Assembly: GCA_013396635.1 (NCBI GenBank)
Contig: WBMW01003187.1
Location: 186,001-250,000 of the forward strand
Reading direction: 5' to 3'
From: Penelope pileata
Lineage: Eukaryota; Chordata; Aves; Galliformes; Cracidae
DNA: 64,000 bases
Shown piece by piece: positions 53,801 to 64,000 of the stretch (position 1 is its first letter; the number at the start of each line of letters is the position of its first letter). Below the pieces are notes generated by a model. The model saw nothing but the letters and a program-made list of their open reading frames with translations. It had not been told where the DNA came from and searched no databases. A program made the position numbers and the translations under genes.

Positions 53801-55779
53801 CCAGAGAAATTCTCCCCGCACTTTCACTAAGGTCAGAAGTGCTATTGCTATTGTTGCGTTAAACTGGGCTGGCTAACAATTTCCTGTTGAGCTTCTTTTT
53901 CAGCAGAAAACCTGAATTTTGATTAAACATTTGATGAACATTATTCACCTTTGGGCAAATGTCCACGCTTATGTTCACGTCCCCCTTCTCCCAGCTCCAC
54001 TATTTCAGTTTGGAAACCTGTTGAGTAACCTCACTTCCTCCTATTCCTGTTCTCTTTCATGGGAACTGCATCACTGCCTGCATCACGTATTTACTTTCAT
54101 GGGGATCTGATAAACCTCAAGAATTAAATACCGCTCCCAATCAGTTCTTTTTATTAAGTATAGCAAACGAAAACAATGTACCTGATGCTGAAAGAAATAA
54201 CTGGTAGAACATTTGTTATTGCACAAGGGGTACATTGATATATTTAATACCCATATGGTCTCAAGTATTGCCTGAAAATTCAGCAAGGCTACTAAAAGAC
54301 AAACGTGGAATTTGAATGTATTTTAATTTATGAACTGAGATACCTGAGAGCTTGTTACCAGCCACAGGCCTAAAGATTTTTCTGTCTAATGTGTTGCTCT
54401 GTTTCTGAAAGATCTGCTGTTAAAAGGTTCCTTCAACTTGAGAGGAACAGTCTTCCAGCTGAAAGTCAAACACAAGTGGCAAACTCTGGGTTTTCAAAAT
54501 GTTTATTCTTGTGGCCTATTGATGTCGTAGGGACAGTTAATACCAAGTTAATAGGTATTTTATGGCAAAGTTATTATTGTAACTTTAGCATCTTGCAGTG
54601 TTTTTAAACAGTCCTCTTCTGTGTACTTCAAATATAAAACTTGCCAAAATGTACAAGTTATGAAGAAGTATACTTGGAGAGAAAACTGGAGGGACTGAAG
54701 GGCTTTGAAAGACTGAAAGAGGATTGAGAACACAAGGTTTGTATAAGTTGGCCAATGCATATATACAGTCAATTCATCATAATATTGCTTGCACTTAAAT
54801 TATATTTGGATGATTTCATTTTGGTCATTGTCTAAATTACAACCACTTGAACTCGAGATCAGTACCATAGAACAGTTACACATAATCCAGCAACACTGCA
54901 GAATTTTAGTTAAAAAGCATAGTGATAAACACATCTGCTGTGTGCCTGATGACTGGCATTTTCCACTTTCAGTGTATATTTAGAATCACAGGAAGTCATC
55001 AACAAGCTCAGGGATGCATGGCCATTTCTAAGGAGTTATATATTTTTTTTCCATCTAAAACAACCACTACTCAACAACCTTTAAGGATATCTTCATGGTT
55101 TTATCCTTTACCTCTTTAAAAACTTGTAATCTTGTCACATTAAATGGAGTAGTAGACATTTCTAGCAGGTTACAGCAAAATCAAGATAGTTTTACTCCGG
55201 GCCAATATGGATGTATTTGCTTTCAAAAGTCAGCTTTTCCCCTGCCAATTCTTTGGCAGTTCTTTGGGACATCTTATTGCCAGCACTTACACGTCAACAG
55301 GGAATTCAGCATTGTCTCTGTTGTACTTGGTGTTGTCCATATATTTGTTAGACAGCAAAGTGATCTGTCCATTATCTGGGGTGTTTGCAGACAGCAGAAC
55401 CAGAGCTCAGCAAGAAGCTAGCTAAAAACATCGGTGGCATGCTCTTCAGTAGCACAGCTATTTACAAAAGCAGTTGTCTCCTAAGACCAAGCCCCCATGC
55501 ACATGCACCCACCACAACTGGCACTGCCTGTGCAGTACTCACCAGCTTCTCGATTTGCACTGTGGCTTGTTGGCTTGGGAGGTGGGAGAGGAGGCTGCTT
55601 AGCAGGAGCCTTTCCCTTTTTTTTAGGATGAGGTGCTTCATTACCCTTATGGCTGGTGGTGGTGGAAGCAGCAAGAGCATTTTTTGGTGGTTGCGGAGTT
55701 TTTTTGGGTTTAGGCTTAGACTTGGGTAGTGGTGGAGCATGGGATGCCGCTATTTCTGGGCAGTGATCAGTAGTGCTCT
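32846..55779 (-). CDS. PHACTR2: PHACTR2, phosphatase and actin regulator 2, middle and C-terminal exons
   Basis: PHACTR proteins bind G-actin through RPEL motifs and hold protein phosphatase 1 through a C-terminal region, directing PP1 to cytoskeletal targets. Nine minus-strand coding exons are seen: 55543-55779, 51687-52200, 50078-50274, 48205-48361, 46221-46276, 40020-40081, 38813-38950, 35256-35332 and 32846-32861. Their 1454 bases join in one frame of 483 complete residues to a TAA stop, starting from a split codon. Order of parts: Pro/Lys-rich and Ser-rich disordered segments, a poly-Pro stretch, an acidic block ending in seven Asp, three RPEL motifs, the PP1-binding string and the terminal FTRFHRP. 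The N-terminal basic region and first RPEL of the human protein (634 aa) are not in the window and should lie above 64000. One intron uses a GC donor. Confidence 0.97.
35256..35332 (-). CDS. PHACTR2: PHACTR2 exon: C-terminal PP1-contact helix
   Basis: It encodes AAIRKELNEFKSTEMEV and HEESRQFT, almost identical to the human C-terminal helix. Acceptor TTTGGTAG, donor GTGGGT; it ends two bases into an Arg codon. Reading past the donor would replace the conserved FHRP end. Confidence 0.95.
36003..37251 (+). mobile_element. CR1 LINE with partial reverse transcriptase, about 1.25 kb
   Basis: The copy holds RT motifs YLDFSKAF, GVPQGSVLGPVLF and FADD in one frame (36067-36627). The frame is then broken near 36605, with later parts of ORF2 in other frames. 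It ends with the CR1 tip GATTCTATGAT. It lacks the 5' end, the endonuclease and the first RT blocks, so it is dead. It lies antisense to PHACTR2 in the intron between 35332 and 38813. Confidence 0.95.
38813..38950 (-). CDS. PHACTR2: PHACTR2 exon: last RPEL motif and PP1-binding string, GC donor
   Basis: It encodes the RPEL motif LSLRPTVAELQARRIL, then ILRF (RVxF-type), YVEV and DKPWARL, the extended PP1-docking string described for PHACTR1. The exon is 46 complete codons. The acceptor is normal, but the 3' border reads AAG then GCAAGG, a GC-type donor. No GT site keeps the conserved ADK-AAIRKEL junction. Confidence 0.95.
40020..40081 (-). CDS. PHACTR2: PHACTR2 exon: linker between RPEL motifs
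   Basis: It encodes QKNEEEEQEAK followed by IKRRLSRK, the acidic-basic linker before the last RPEL motif. Acceptor AAAAACAG, donor GTGACG; 62 bases, ending in phase 0. Confidence 0.94.
42224..42662 (+). mobile_element. CR1 LINE internal fragment lacking the 3' end
   Basis: It runs from the part resembling GGGTTCTGGTGGATGAAAAG through GTTCAGCCTGGAGAAGAG to GCAGCCTTTAAATCCC and then stops. The usual 3' tip is absent, unlike the other copies here. The reading frame has several stops. It lies antisense to PHACTR2. Confidence 0.88.
44420..44447 (-). mobile_element. Possible minimal CR1 3'-tip remnant
   Basis: AGAACCACAGAACGGCTTGG resembles the CR1 3' tip (consensus-like AGAATCACAGAATGGTTTGG) but only about 28 bases match. 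It could be a very short insertion or a decayed one. Confidence 0.35.
45294..45316. repeat. Short TA microsatellite
   Basis: Alternating TA interrupted by one C gives about 23 bases of simple repeat in a PHACTR2 intron. Confidence 0.85.
46221..46276 (-). CDS. PHACTR2: PHACTR2 exon: RPEL motif
   Basis: The 56-base exon encodes RLSQRPTTEELEQRNILK, an RPEL actin-binding motif. It begins with one base completing Arg and ends with one base of the next Gln codon. Acceptor TCTTACAG, donor GTAAGT. Confidence 0.95.
48205..48361 (-). CDS. PHACTR2: PHACTR2 exon: first in-window RPEL motif
   Basis: It encodes SLASKIRRRDTLAIK and the RPEL motif LGNRPSKKELEDKNIL, then QEIRHQIGTKLVR. It closely matches the human sequence. 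Acceptor CTTTCCTCAG, donor GTATCA, which is weak but keeps the frame. Confidence 0.95.
49186..49380 (-). other. Unexplained 64-codon ATG frame in a PHACTR2 intron
   Basis: A minus-strand frame starts at a true ATG (MAQCHAATTKMLFTGERTYL) and stops at TGA; it is richer in GC than the surrounding intron. The possible exon between CAG and a GTGAAG donor would be 100 bases and would shift the PHACTR2 frame. It has no recognisable domain and may be an old repeat. Confidence 0.15.
50078..50274 (-). CDS. PHACTR2: PHACTR2 exon: acidic segment with Asp run
   Basis: It encodes a Ser/Glu-rich stretch, the conserved SDSDSDGPILYTD and then a run of seven Asp. Human PHACTR2 has an Asp/Glu mixture at the same place. 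The Asp run is coded by pure GAT repeats (50095-50117). Donor GTAAGC, acceptor ATTAACAG; phases fit both neighbours. Confidence 0.95.
50095..50117 (-). repeat. Coding GAT trinucleotide repeat (poly-Asp)
   Basis: Uninterrupted GAT units (ATC on the plus strand) encode the seven-Asp run in PHACTR2. A pure repeat is prone to length change between individuals. Confidence 0.9.
51294..51476 (-). mobile_element. CR1 LINE 3' end in a PHACTR2 intron
   Basis: The copy starts with two tip repeats (ATCACAGAATCACAGAATC), then ATAGAATGGTTTGGGTTGG and the CR1 3' region. About 180 bases are kept. It is sense with PHACTR2 and sits about 210 bases from the exon at 51687. Confidence 0.93.
51687..52200 (-). CDS. 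PHACTR2: PHACTR2 large disordered exon
   Basis: The 514-base exon encodes ASSSHAKKLPVSKSSSSPSP, a Lys/Ser/Thr-rich stretch (LKASKETSSKSGTSG), an acidic part and a poly-Pro run (PPPPPTAPPPPPF). It matches the position and composition of the human segment, with weaker identity, as expected for disordered sequence. Acceptor TATTTTAG, donor GTGAGA. Confidence 0.93.
55543..55779 (-). CDS. PHACTR2: PHACTR2 exon: Pro/Lys-rich segment, most 5' exon in the window
   Basis: It encodes HAPPLPKSKPKPKKTPQPPK, SHKGNEAP and PPLPPPKPTSHSANREA, aligned with human KPRPKPKPKKSPVPPK and REAAGSSH. Donor GTGAGT. The acceptor is either TCCATAG (exon start 55779) or the AG two bases later; the first joins a split Glu codon as expected from the human exon. 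Confidence 0.92.
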
Positions 55780-58700
55780 CTATGGACAAGAAAGTGAACA
55801 GAAGCCAACTGACACAGACATACACCACAAACATTCAACAGCAAGCTTGACAATGACTACTTCTTGCTGCTTGAGCTCTTGGGAATCAGGAGAGACTCCT
55901 TCACCTTATATCTCTTATTGAAGTATTACTTCAGAAAAAAGAAGACCATCTGTCTCAACTCCAGTCCTTCTCATTGAAGACTTTTGCCTGGCATTTCTCT
56001 CAGTCTCACCTACTCCAGACCTCCAAGGATTCTCTTTAATTCACAATGTCCCCAGGTAGACTGCTGGCTGTGAACTAAGCAAGGGAAACGTCAGTTGCTC
56101 TGCTAACAAATTCCCTTAGATTCTTTCTAGTCCTCTGAGATCAACAGGCTATAAAACTCAGATTCATGTGAGCATGAACTTGAACAGCACTACTCTCTCA
56201 GCCACAGGTTCAAACATGGCTATGCAGCTGAAATTTTCCCCTGAAGCAATCCATTCTCCTAAGTTGCAGCCTGCTTGTTCATAGAAACAGCAACTTTATT
56301 TTGGGTATCTTCCCCAGGGTATTTCTACTTTTCAGAAAGAGATAAAGCTAAATTAAATAGGATGCCATTTGGCAGGGGAATGCTCTTCTCTCCTGCATGT
56401 TCTTTAGGTGCTGTTACGAGGCTGTAGTTTCAAGAATTGGCAGTTACTTAGCGGAAATCTGGACTTTATCTACATTGTGTAGTCCCACAGGAATGGCTCT
56501 GTAGAGTGAAACAAGTAACACTGAGGACCCAGTGTCCCTATTCTGTACACTTCAGAAGATTTTACTTCAGACTAGCTCCATGGGGACTGCATGCCCACAT
56601 GTGGAGGGAGCACAACAAGTTCCTGAATGCAACTTTGTGTTTAGTTTAATCCAAAGGGAACCTGGATTGTGTGCTCTGCAAATCAAAGAAGGGTAAGTGG
56701 GGATGATCCGGAAATTCACTTTAAAAGTGCACTCCTTATGCCAACTGTAATGCCAATGTAGATGAGCCATTTATATTCAACATAATATAACATAAAATTC
56801 TGCAACACAATATCTGTGGCCGTTAGACTGTAGCTGGTAGCCAGATGGGAATCTTTATTTATTCTGTCACACCAGCTCGGTGCCCATTTTGTCTGAAGAC
56901 AGCCTTTCCTCACCTTGTAGAAAAAGGATTTTATAAAAGTAACAGCATACCATCAAAATCATATGGGCTAAACTTGCACGTTAGTGTAAACTACAATGGC
57001 CAGGGAATGAAGGAGCCAAGCGCATATCGAAAGTACTTCTAACAGCCTCTTTTTTATCACTTGAAAGGAAACCAATTCACTTCTTGCAGTATGTTCCCAC
57101 AAGAGCCTCACTCTAACACATGTTAAATGGCTGTTCCTGGATCTCCTGGCCATTCCCTGCCCTCTTCCTTCCTATGTAAAAGATTCCCAAGAGATAAGCA
57201 GTATCTTTTTACCGTAAGATTAGTAGATGGAAACAAAAGCAAGTGTTGGACAACAATGACATTCTTTATCTAAGAAACAAAGCCTTTTCAAACCTCTGGT
57301 TTAAGGCTTGTTAACATGAACCAAATGCATCACCTGCAATTATTGAAAGCAACATGCTCATGTCTCTTCATCAACCAAGAGAATTAACAGTAGCTTGTGT
57401 TTTCCTTCTTTATTTCCAGCCCATATAACTAATCCCATGACACACTAATATGTTTTTGCTAATGGTACACAAGAACCATTGTTTTACAGCTAATAAGCAG
57501 ATTCTTTCGAGCACAGATCGTTGTACAGCCTCCTTGTTTTCCTACCTCTTTCTTCTGGACCAGAGAAAGACTTTGGAAGAAGAAAAAAAGACGTTTGTTA
57601 CATTTTGCTTTCCTCTTTTACAGCAAATAGCATCTCTGTGTTAATCTTTACCTACCTTCATTCAAAGCTGAAAAACTGATTTAGTTCTAAGAAAGCAGGA
57701 CATTTTAAAATTGTAATTCTGTTACGACAAACATGGCAAGAGAAGAAAAAATTCTGTGTTTTGAAGATCTTGAAGGATATAATAATCAGAAAGAATTCTA
57801 AGGGTAAATCATTCTTCTTCCTTATGGATCCAGCATGCTAAAACTTTATTTACTAATATGAAGCAATTGAAAACTTGTATATTTATACACTGTCACTGTG
57901 TTCCGCCTCCAGTCATACTAATACAGAAAATGTTAAGAAGAGAATGATAACCTAGTAAAAAGAAATACTCCATTCACCATATTCTAAAGAAACGCAGTGG
58001 AATTATTTAGAATCTCAGTCAATTTACATTCAACTATATAACTGATTAAATAATGCATCACAGAATATATCTTATGTATTTGCAAAAAAGTCCAAAATAC
58101 AAGGCTAAATCTTGTTGCAAATAAGCATATCTTAATTACACCTAATACTTTTCAATTCTTCTACAGAAAAATAAGTAAAAACTATAAATGAAAAAGAAAA
58201 TTAGAACCGTTCATTCAAATCAAAGTTGCTGCTTGCAGATTTCAGTTGTGATTAAAACTGGCAGTTTCTATAATATCAATTTTAACTGAAATACCACATC
58301 ATCATTGGGGTATCATCTTTATCAAGGGCATTTCTTTCCATATTGTTATGCACATTATACCAAGGTCTGGCAGGCTCTTTTTGCACAGCAGAACCCTATC
58401 ATCTGCTTGGAGAGTTATGGCTCTGTTTGGGCCTTGACTACACCTTGTCTACATGCATGCCCTTTTCTTCACCTTGATCACCTTCCTCTTGTTCATATCT
58501 GTGAGGAAATCTGTGATGAAGATGGGTGCTGCTGCCCATTGCTTTGACCATGCTGTCCCTCTTGGCATCACCTTTGTGTTTTCTTACTTTGTTAGCTTCA
58601 CTTTTTTATCTCACCAAACAAATCTGATGGCCTTCAATGTCAGTTTGATCCTTCCCAAACTGCTGTTTCTCATTGACTCTTGAGATATCAATTCCCACTT

Positions 58701-61700
58701 CCCATCTGACCAGCCCATTGTAGCAGCCTTTGTCACCAACAAGCTGAGTTTTGAAGCAGCCACATTTCACTGCTTTTCCCTTGCTGCTCTCAGGCTTGGA
58801 AGACTCTCCACGTAAACATTCACAAAGACACCTGTTTTCCTTCACATTACACTCTGTTATGACACTAGAACTGACAATTTTTAGGCTGCTGTTATTGTGC
58901 TTGCTATCCCAATCTAGTCTCCTCTTGTTTTTCAGCTTCTAACCATGGTGTCCTCTCTTTTACTGCAAGTCCATTGGGACATTTTTGTGTTTTTCTGTAT
59001 AAGACACTGTCCAATGAATTCCTTGTCTATGCCTGAGTACTGTAGTAAAACAAATAGCTAATAATGGCAACAACGGCATGTTCTTGCACAGTGACAGAGA
59101 TGGTCTGATGTCTGTAAATGTTTTTGAGATAAAATTATGTAACAGTTGTACCTCTCTAGCATGACTCTGCTTGAATACGGCCCTTGTTCTCCACGCTTTT
59201 TCTTTTTCCTCTCAGCTGTGACTGCCAAATCAAGGAGCCACCTGAATCAGCTCAGTCCATCTATTTGTTCAAGCCCATCTCCAAAGTAACTCAGTACCAG
59301 CAGTAAAGTACTTTTATTGCTGTTGCTCTTTGTAATCTAGAAATCTATTCATTGTGAACTGAACTTTTAACAAAAGGTCTCCAAATGACCATCAGATAGA
59401 AATATCTTTTATACACTTCATCAATACATCTGCTGTAAAAGCAGTCTGCCCATAAATTATTTTTAATAGGAAAGCAAGGCGATGTTAACGTCTCATTAAG
59501 CATTTAGATCAATAATATGTTTACGCTTGGAACAAATTTTCCAAAGGCCAGATTTTCAAGAAAGCTCACTTTGAGATCAGATTTTCTTGTTCCCACAAAC
59601 TATGACTGAGGCCAGACTTTTAAGAAAGCTGTCTTCCTGTATGAACACCTAAACGATGGCCAGGATTACAAGATACTCAGTGTGCAGCAGCTCTTGTGGA
59701 AACTCTTCAAGTCTCAAAGATTTTCAGGGAGATCCCAGCAAGCCAGATTCACTGGAAAATCAAATGACTTATTTTGGAAGCTAAATGTGGCACAGTTTGT
59801 AAACTGTGGACTAAACAATGGTTCCAAAGAACTGTGAAAATCCCTGACATAGTCTCAGAAAGCATGCACAACTGGCTTGTAGAATACATTTTTTCTTTAC
59901 TTTTCTGAATTTCTAAGGAATCAAAGGTCCAAGATTTTCCACTCCAGGATTTTGTCATACAGTACAGATGCTTTTTTGTTTCTACAGTGGTATGAAGCTA
60001 GCTCATGGAGAACCAAAAGTCTCGCAATACAAGTATGTAATCTATATCAACTGCCAAGCACCCTTCCCCTGGAAGATGAGCACATCTCAGTGGAGTAACA
60101 CCATGTAAAATGAATGTTGAAAATAATGTATGATTTGTTGTCTTCTGCAGGACAAATCCCTGCAAAATGAAACTCAGTAAGAGTTTTGAGAATCAAGTGT
60201 TTCCTTTCCAGCCTGTGCAGAGAGCTGTGTTGTGATTAATCAAAACCCAGGAAGCTGTCATTCAGAAACACGGGACACCAGACAACACAAGGTGTCTTTT
60301 GTCTAATTTTTGGACTCACCAACTGTGCTAGTGCAGGTGGTCAACTCATACAAATCCTTTCATAAATTTCAGATTCAAACAGCTCTATTTTTTGTTCATG
60401 CTATTGCTACTAAAATTCTGTTCAAGAAAACATCCATTTTAATTGTTAGAAAGCTTCCTTTAATTTCCAGTCTAAATGTATTTCAAACCACTGTTTATTC
60501 CTTTCTACTTGTGCCAGCATTGTCTTTCAGCCATGGTCTCTCCTGGCTGTACACCAATTTGTTACATTCATTGAATGCACTCAGGCTCTGTTTTGCTAGG
60601 CTGAACAAGAACAGCTGTCTCATGGTGCTCATGGCAGCCCTTTCTGCATTAACTCCAGTTTTGAATTCACCCTTCCTGAAGACAGATGAGCAGATCTGTC
60701 TATCTGCAGACTTCCAGATCTTGCTTACCACATAGTGTCGACAGTACCATGTGCAAGAGGCCTTGTAACAGAGACAGAGTAGAAATCAGGAGGAGAGAGG
60801 AGAAAGGGACAGGTGTTAACACCTGACCTAAAGTAACCATGGTCAAAAAAAAAAAGGGAAAAAAACAGAAAAACACAGGTTGCTGTTTTACACTGCTGAT
60901 TGCCCAATGGTTGCATAAAATGTAAGCTATTAAATCAAGACAGAATACCTAAAACATCTTCACTGTTAGCTGCATATTTTTACCTTTTCTTAGTCTATAA
61001 GATACTTGGAAAGTGAACAGGCATGTAGGTTTCTATGTTCCCTTATACTTTCTGTATAGATATTTTCAAACAATTCAATGGTTAGTCTGCTGAAATCATA
61101 TCTACAATCTCATTCTTGGAGCTACATCAGGATATTTTTTTCATAATAGAAAAGAAAAAAAAATACCCAAACCAGCAGCTTTATGAACTAGGAGCTTTCC
61201 TCTGCTGCTCAACTTACGTGGGTGAAAGCCCGCACCTCTCACGTCAGCGTACTGGCATGAGCCTGTCTGCTTTAGTGGATGGTTTCTGCCCAAACAGAGC
61301 TTTATCTAGAGTACCTCTCCTTTTAAGAAGACTTGGATTCAGCCTCATTTACATACTTCAGGTGATGAATAGAAGATATACTATTCTTAGAAGAACTTGT
61401 TTTAGCCAGCAAATAACTCAGCCAGACCTACAAGTAGATTCTTTGGGAGTCAGGCAAAAAAAAAAAAACACGCCACACTTTTAAGTATAGTGCACATATC
61501 AATGATCTGCAGAGCTCTGGGGAGTAGGAAGCCAGCTTTTAACACAAGAGGAAGGAAATTCTGCCTCGTTTCTCATAGTGTGCTGGTTGCAGAATTGGTC
61601 TGCTGAGAGGCTCCTGTATAATGGGGCATCCTGGAAGATGAGGATTACTACCTTAACAATTGATGTTGCTTTGTCTTGGTGTGTGTGTGTGTGTTTTCAC

Positions 61701-61879
61701 TTAGGGGAAATAAAGCGAAGACCTCTGAGAAAAGAAATTTAGAAAATTTGAAGAATATTCCTTTGTACACAAATTAGAGTGTTGGTCAGCAGCTGTGCAT
61801 ACTCGTAACACCAGAGCTTGTGACTCCAGCTTCCTTCTTGTTTATCTATGAGAAAAACAAAAGATTGAATTTAAAGGTA
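55780..61879 (-). other. PHACTR2 intron, proximal part
   Basis: I searched for the conserved N-terminal PHACTR2 parts (basic KPWKWRKKK block and first RPEL) on the minus strand and did not find them. The region is AT-rich, without recognised repeats except a short GT run at about 61680. Frames at 58305-58845 and 60310-60735 have no clear domain. Confidence 0.55.
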
Positions 61880-62907
61880 CATCGGTTGCTCCAAAATTAA
61901 TGCTTCCTATTTATTTCCACGGAAACTACAACAGCTACAAAGAGCACAATAACACTGTTTGATAGAGCAAATTCTCAGCTACAAAACACTATTTCTCAAC
62001 AAAGTCACCACCATTAGCTGTGCATTCAGAGACATGGACCTGTTGGAGCACATCCAGAGGAAGGCCACAAAATGATCTGAGGGATGTTCCTATGAGGACA
62101 GGCTGAGAGAGCTGGGGCCAATTCAGCCCAGAGAAGAGAAGGCTCCGAGGTGACCTGATAGCAGCCTTTCAGTGTCTAAAGGGGGGCTATGAGAAGGAAC
62201 AGGACAGACTCTTTAGGAGGGTCTGTGATGACTGGACAAGGGGAAATGGTTTCAAACTAAAAGAGGGGAGATTTAGACTGGATATAAGGAAAAAGGTTTT
62301 TTTATGATAAGGGTGGTGAAGCACTGGAACAGGATGTACAAAGGTGGTGGATGCCCCATCCCTGGAGACATTCAAGGTCAGGCTGGATGGGGCTCTGAGC
62401 AACCTGATCTAGCTGTAGGTGTCCCCGTTCATTGCAAGGGAGTTGGACTAGATGACCTTTAAAGGTCCCTTCCAACTCAGGTACTTCTATGATTCATTCT
62501 ATTTTCACCAGTGACGAACAAGAGCCTGCATGCCATGCTCATACAAATCTGCACCTGTGGAGGTGCCCCACTGTTGCTGTCACCACTGCTGAAATGCACC
62601 ATCACCACCTCACTGTGCTCACATTCACTGCTTGGTCTGCATCAACATTCAGCAAGTGTTGATTAAAGTCAATGGGTGCCATTTTTTCCTCATGGAGGAA
62701 TTCAACTCCACGTCTTTGCTCCATTCGCACTCCCATGTCAGACACCATTGTGTCAGAGTGCCCCTCTGCTGCCATCTGTGACACGGCAGCAACATGGAAC
62801 GGAATATTGGTGGGGAGGTTCAACCTCTACTGCCACACCACCAACACCCGCCTCTGACATTGTTGGCCAACATAAGAAAAGATGCATTACTTTTGGAGCA
62901 GCCCTCA
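61880..62907 (-). mobile_element. Galluhop-type mariner DNA transposon, internally deleted and split by a CR1
   Basis: The ends are imperfect inverted repeats: GGTTGCTCCAAAATTAATGC at the left and, in reverse complement, GGCTGCTCCAAAAGTAATGC at the right. TA target sites flank both ends (61878-61879 and 62908-62909). Minus-strand remnants of a mariner transposase are seen, including a helix-turn-helix-like VSTVRW near 62602-62823. Without the CR1 only about 550 bases remain, so it cannot make transposase. The family is known from galliform birds. Confidence 0.88.
62027..62498 (+). mobile_element. CR1 LINE inserted inside the Galluhop element
   Basis: The copy runs from the GAGCACATCCAGAGGAAGG region to the tip TACTTCTATGATTC. 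The short direct repeat CATTC lies at both borders (62023-62027 and 62495-62499), a possible target duplication. Galluhop sequence resumes at TTTTCACCAG. Confidence 0.92.
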
Positions 62908-62909
62908 TA

Positions 62910-64000
62910 GATTATTTAAGGAACAGTGACAAAGTGTAGGAGAAGGAACCTCTGAACTCAACATACTAAGACCTGAACCTTTGCTGGCTCTCAGATCAGT
63001 TGTCCAGCTGGGGGAAAAGCACTATACACATGGATCCTACAAATTCATTTAGAAACAGGACTACACATTGTTACCTTAACTGAAATATATGAGAAAACCT
63101 AAGAGGATCTCAGGTCTGCTATAAATGGTACTGGAACATTTCAGAAGCTTGTGCTCCACGTCACCCAAAACACCCACAGCACCCACAAGAGAGCTCTGGC
63201 TTCCTGCAGTGCAGTTACATATCAGAGCTCTATCACATATAGCTGTGCACAGACTGATAGTATGCAAAATGAAACTTCTTATTACTTTTTTCCAGGTGGT
63301 ATCTTACTAGTGGTTACTGAGCCTTTCACTTCTTCATCCTTAAGCTAACCATGAAATGTGAAATTATCTACCAGGATCACAAAAAGACTTAGCTTACCAC
63401 AATAAAAATGAGTAAGACCAAAGTTTACAAACAACTCAGACACACAAATCCAGGGTTCTCTGTTATCTGTGAATGCCACAGACATCCTGGGAAGGTGATA
63501 AGGAAGGGAAGGTGAGAAGGAGAACTGGAGCGCCAGGGTCTGCAGGGGCTACTGCAGACGAGTGCCATGGGTCAAGAGCCCTGGCACGCCAGCACGGCCC
63601 AGCCTGCTGGCCAGACAGCCAGCATGTGCTCTGGCACGCTGCCTGCCCACTCACTGCTCTGTGTCCCTTCCAGGGCGCTCACAGAGAACGCCTACAGTTC
63701 AGCTCTGTGTTTTCAACAAAAGATGCTAGTGACTTGTAGTCAAAACAAAACTAAACAAAGGAAAAAGAACGTTCAGAACTCAACCCACTATGCAAATAAT
63801 GTGAACAAATGATCTAAGAAAAAGATTCAGGGCTCTGGTTTCTCATCTGCAAAGCTTTATCACTCAATTACCCATTTTCATAAAACCATCACCAGCTCCT
63901 TATTATGCTGCCATAAAGGAGAAATTTCCTTTCAAACATCCTGCTTGGATGACTGACATCTCATCATTACAACAAAGAGTAACAGTCACACTATGAAATT
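62910..64000 (-). other. PHACTR2 intron, distal part
   Basis: No exon or repeat family is recognised. The segment 63470-63680 is GC-richer, with open frames on both strands but no domain. The missing 5' exons of PHACTR2 should lie beyond the window edge. Confidence 0.45.

Noticed and set aside
58305..58845. Possible retropseudogene on the minus strand (two protein-like segments in different frames)
   Set aside because: I could not match either segment to a family. The longer frame begins at GTG, and there is no poly-A tail or target duplication.
60310..60735. 141-codon + strand open frame
   Set aside because: It is hydrophobic and low in complexity, has no domain, and lies antisense in a PHACTR2 intron.
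1..64000. CRISPR arrays, tRNA or rRNA genes, endogenous retrovirus genes, operons
   Set aside because: No spaced direct repeats, no cloverleaf or rRNA sequence that I could recognise, no gag/pol/env-like frames and no prokaryotic gene organisation were found. The only RT belongs to CR1.

Overview
This window is vertebrate nuclear DNA, and most likely from a bird. The spaced coding exons have GT-AG splice sites. The repeats are CR1 retrotransposon fragments with the typical avian 3' end, plus one Galluhop-type mariner with TA target sites, a family known mainly from galliform birds. No bacterial, viral or organellar gene organisation is visible. The gene order matches human 6q24.2, inverted in the window. 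I identified the genes by comparing translations with remembered human family members; no database search was run.

Layout. 1-2.9 kb: the last two coding exons and 3' end of PLAGL1 (+ strand), a seven-finger transcription factor. 2.9-7.7 kb: intergenic, with one CR1. 7.7-11.7 kb: ZC2HC1B (- strand), four sure exons and one likely terminal exon; its first exon was not found. 11.7-16.4 kb: gene-poor, with a small CpG cluster, a G-rich run and a CR1. 16.4-24.9 kb: complete LTV1 (- strand), 11 coding exons whose lengths sum to an intact 468-residue frame; its CpG-island promoter lies at about 24.5-25.6 kb and carries a 66-base assembly gap. 25.7-29.7 kb: intergenic, with a CR1 and a three-part pentanucleotide array. 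29.7-30.3 kb: an unexplained candidate terminal exon on the - strand. 31-64 kb: PHACTR2 (- strand), nine coding exons covering the middle and C-terminal end; the N-terminal exons lie beyond 64 kb. Its introns hold several CR1 copies, and at 61.9-62.9 kb a Galluhop element split by a CR1.

The four genes do not form an operon or known pathway. PLAGL1 is a nuclear regulator, LTV1 acts in 40S ribosome assembly, PHACTR2 binds PP1 and actin, and ZC2HC1B is poorly characterised. Each has its own splice structure and candidate poly(A) signals. ZC2HC1B, LTV1 and PHACTR2 are transcribed in the same direction, towards PLAGL1.

I found no undescribed biological system. The points most worth checking are the long N-terminal extension of PLAGL1 with a degenerate extra finger, a GC-AG intron in PHACTR2, the orphan terminal exon at 30.1-30.3 kb, and the CR1-in-Galluhop nest.
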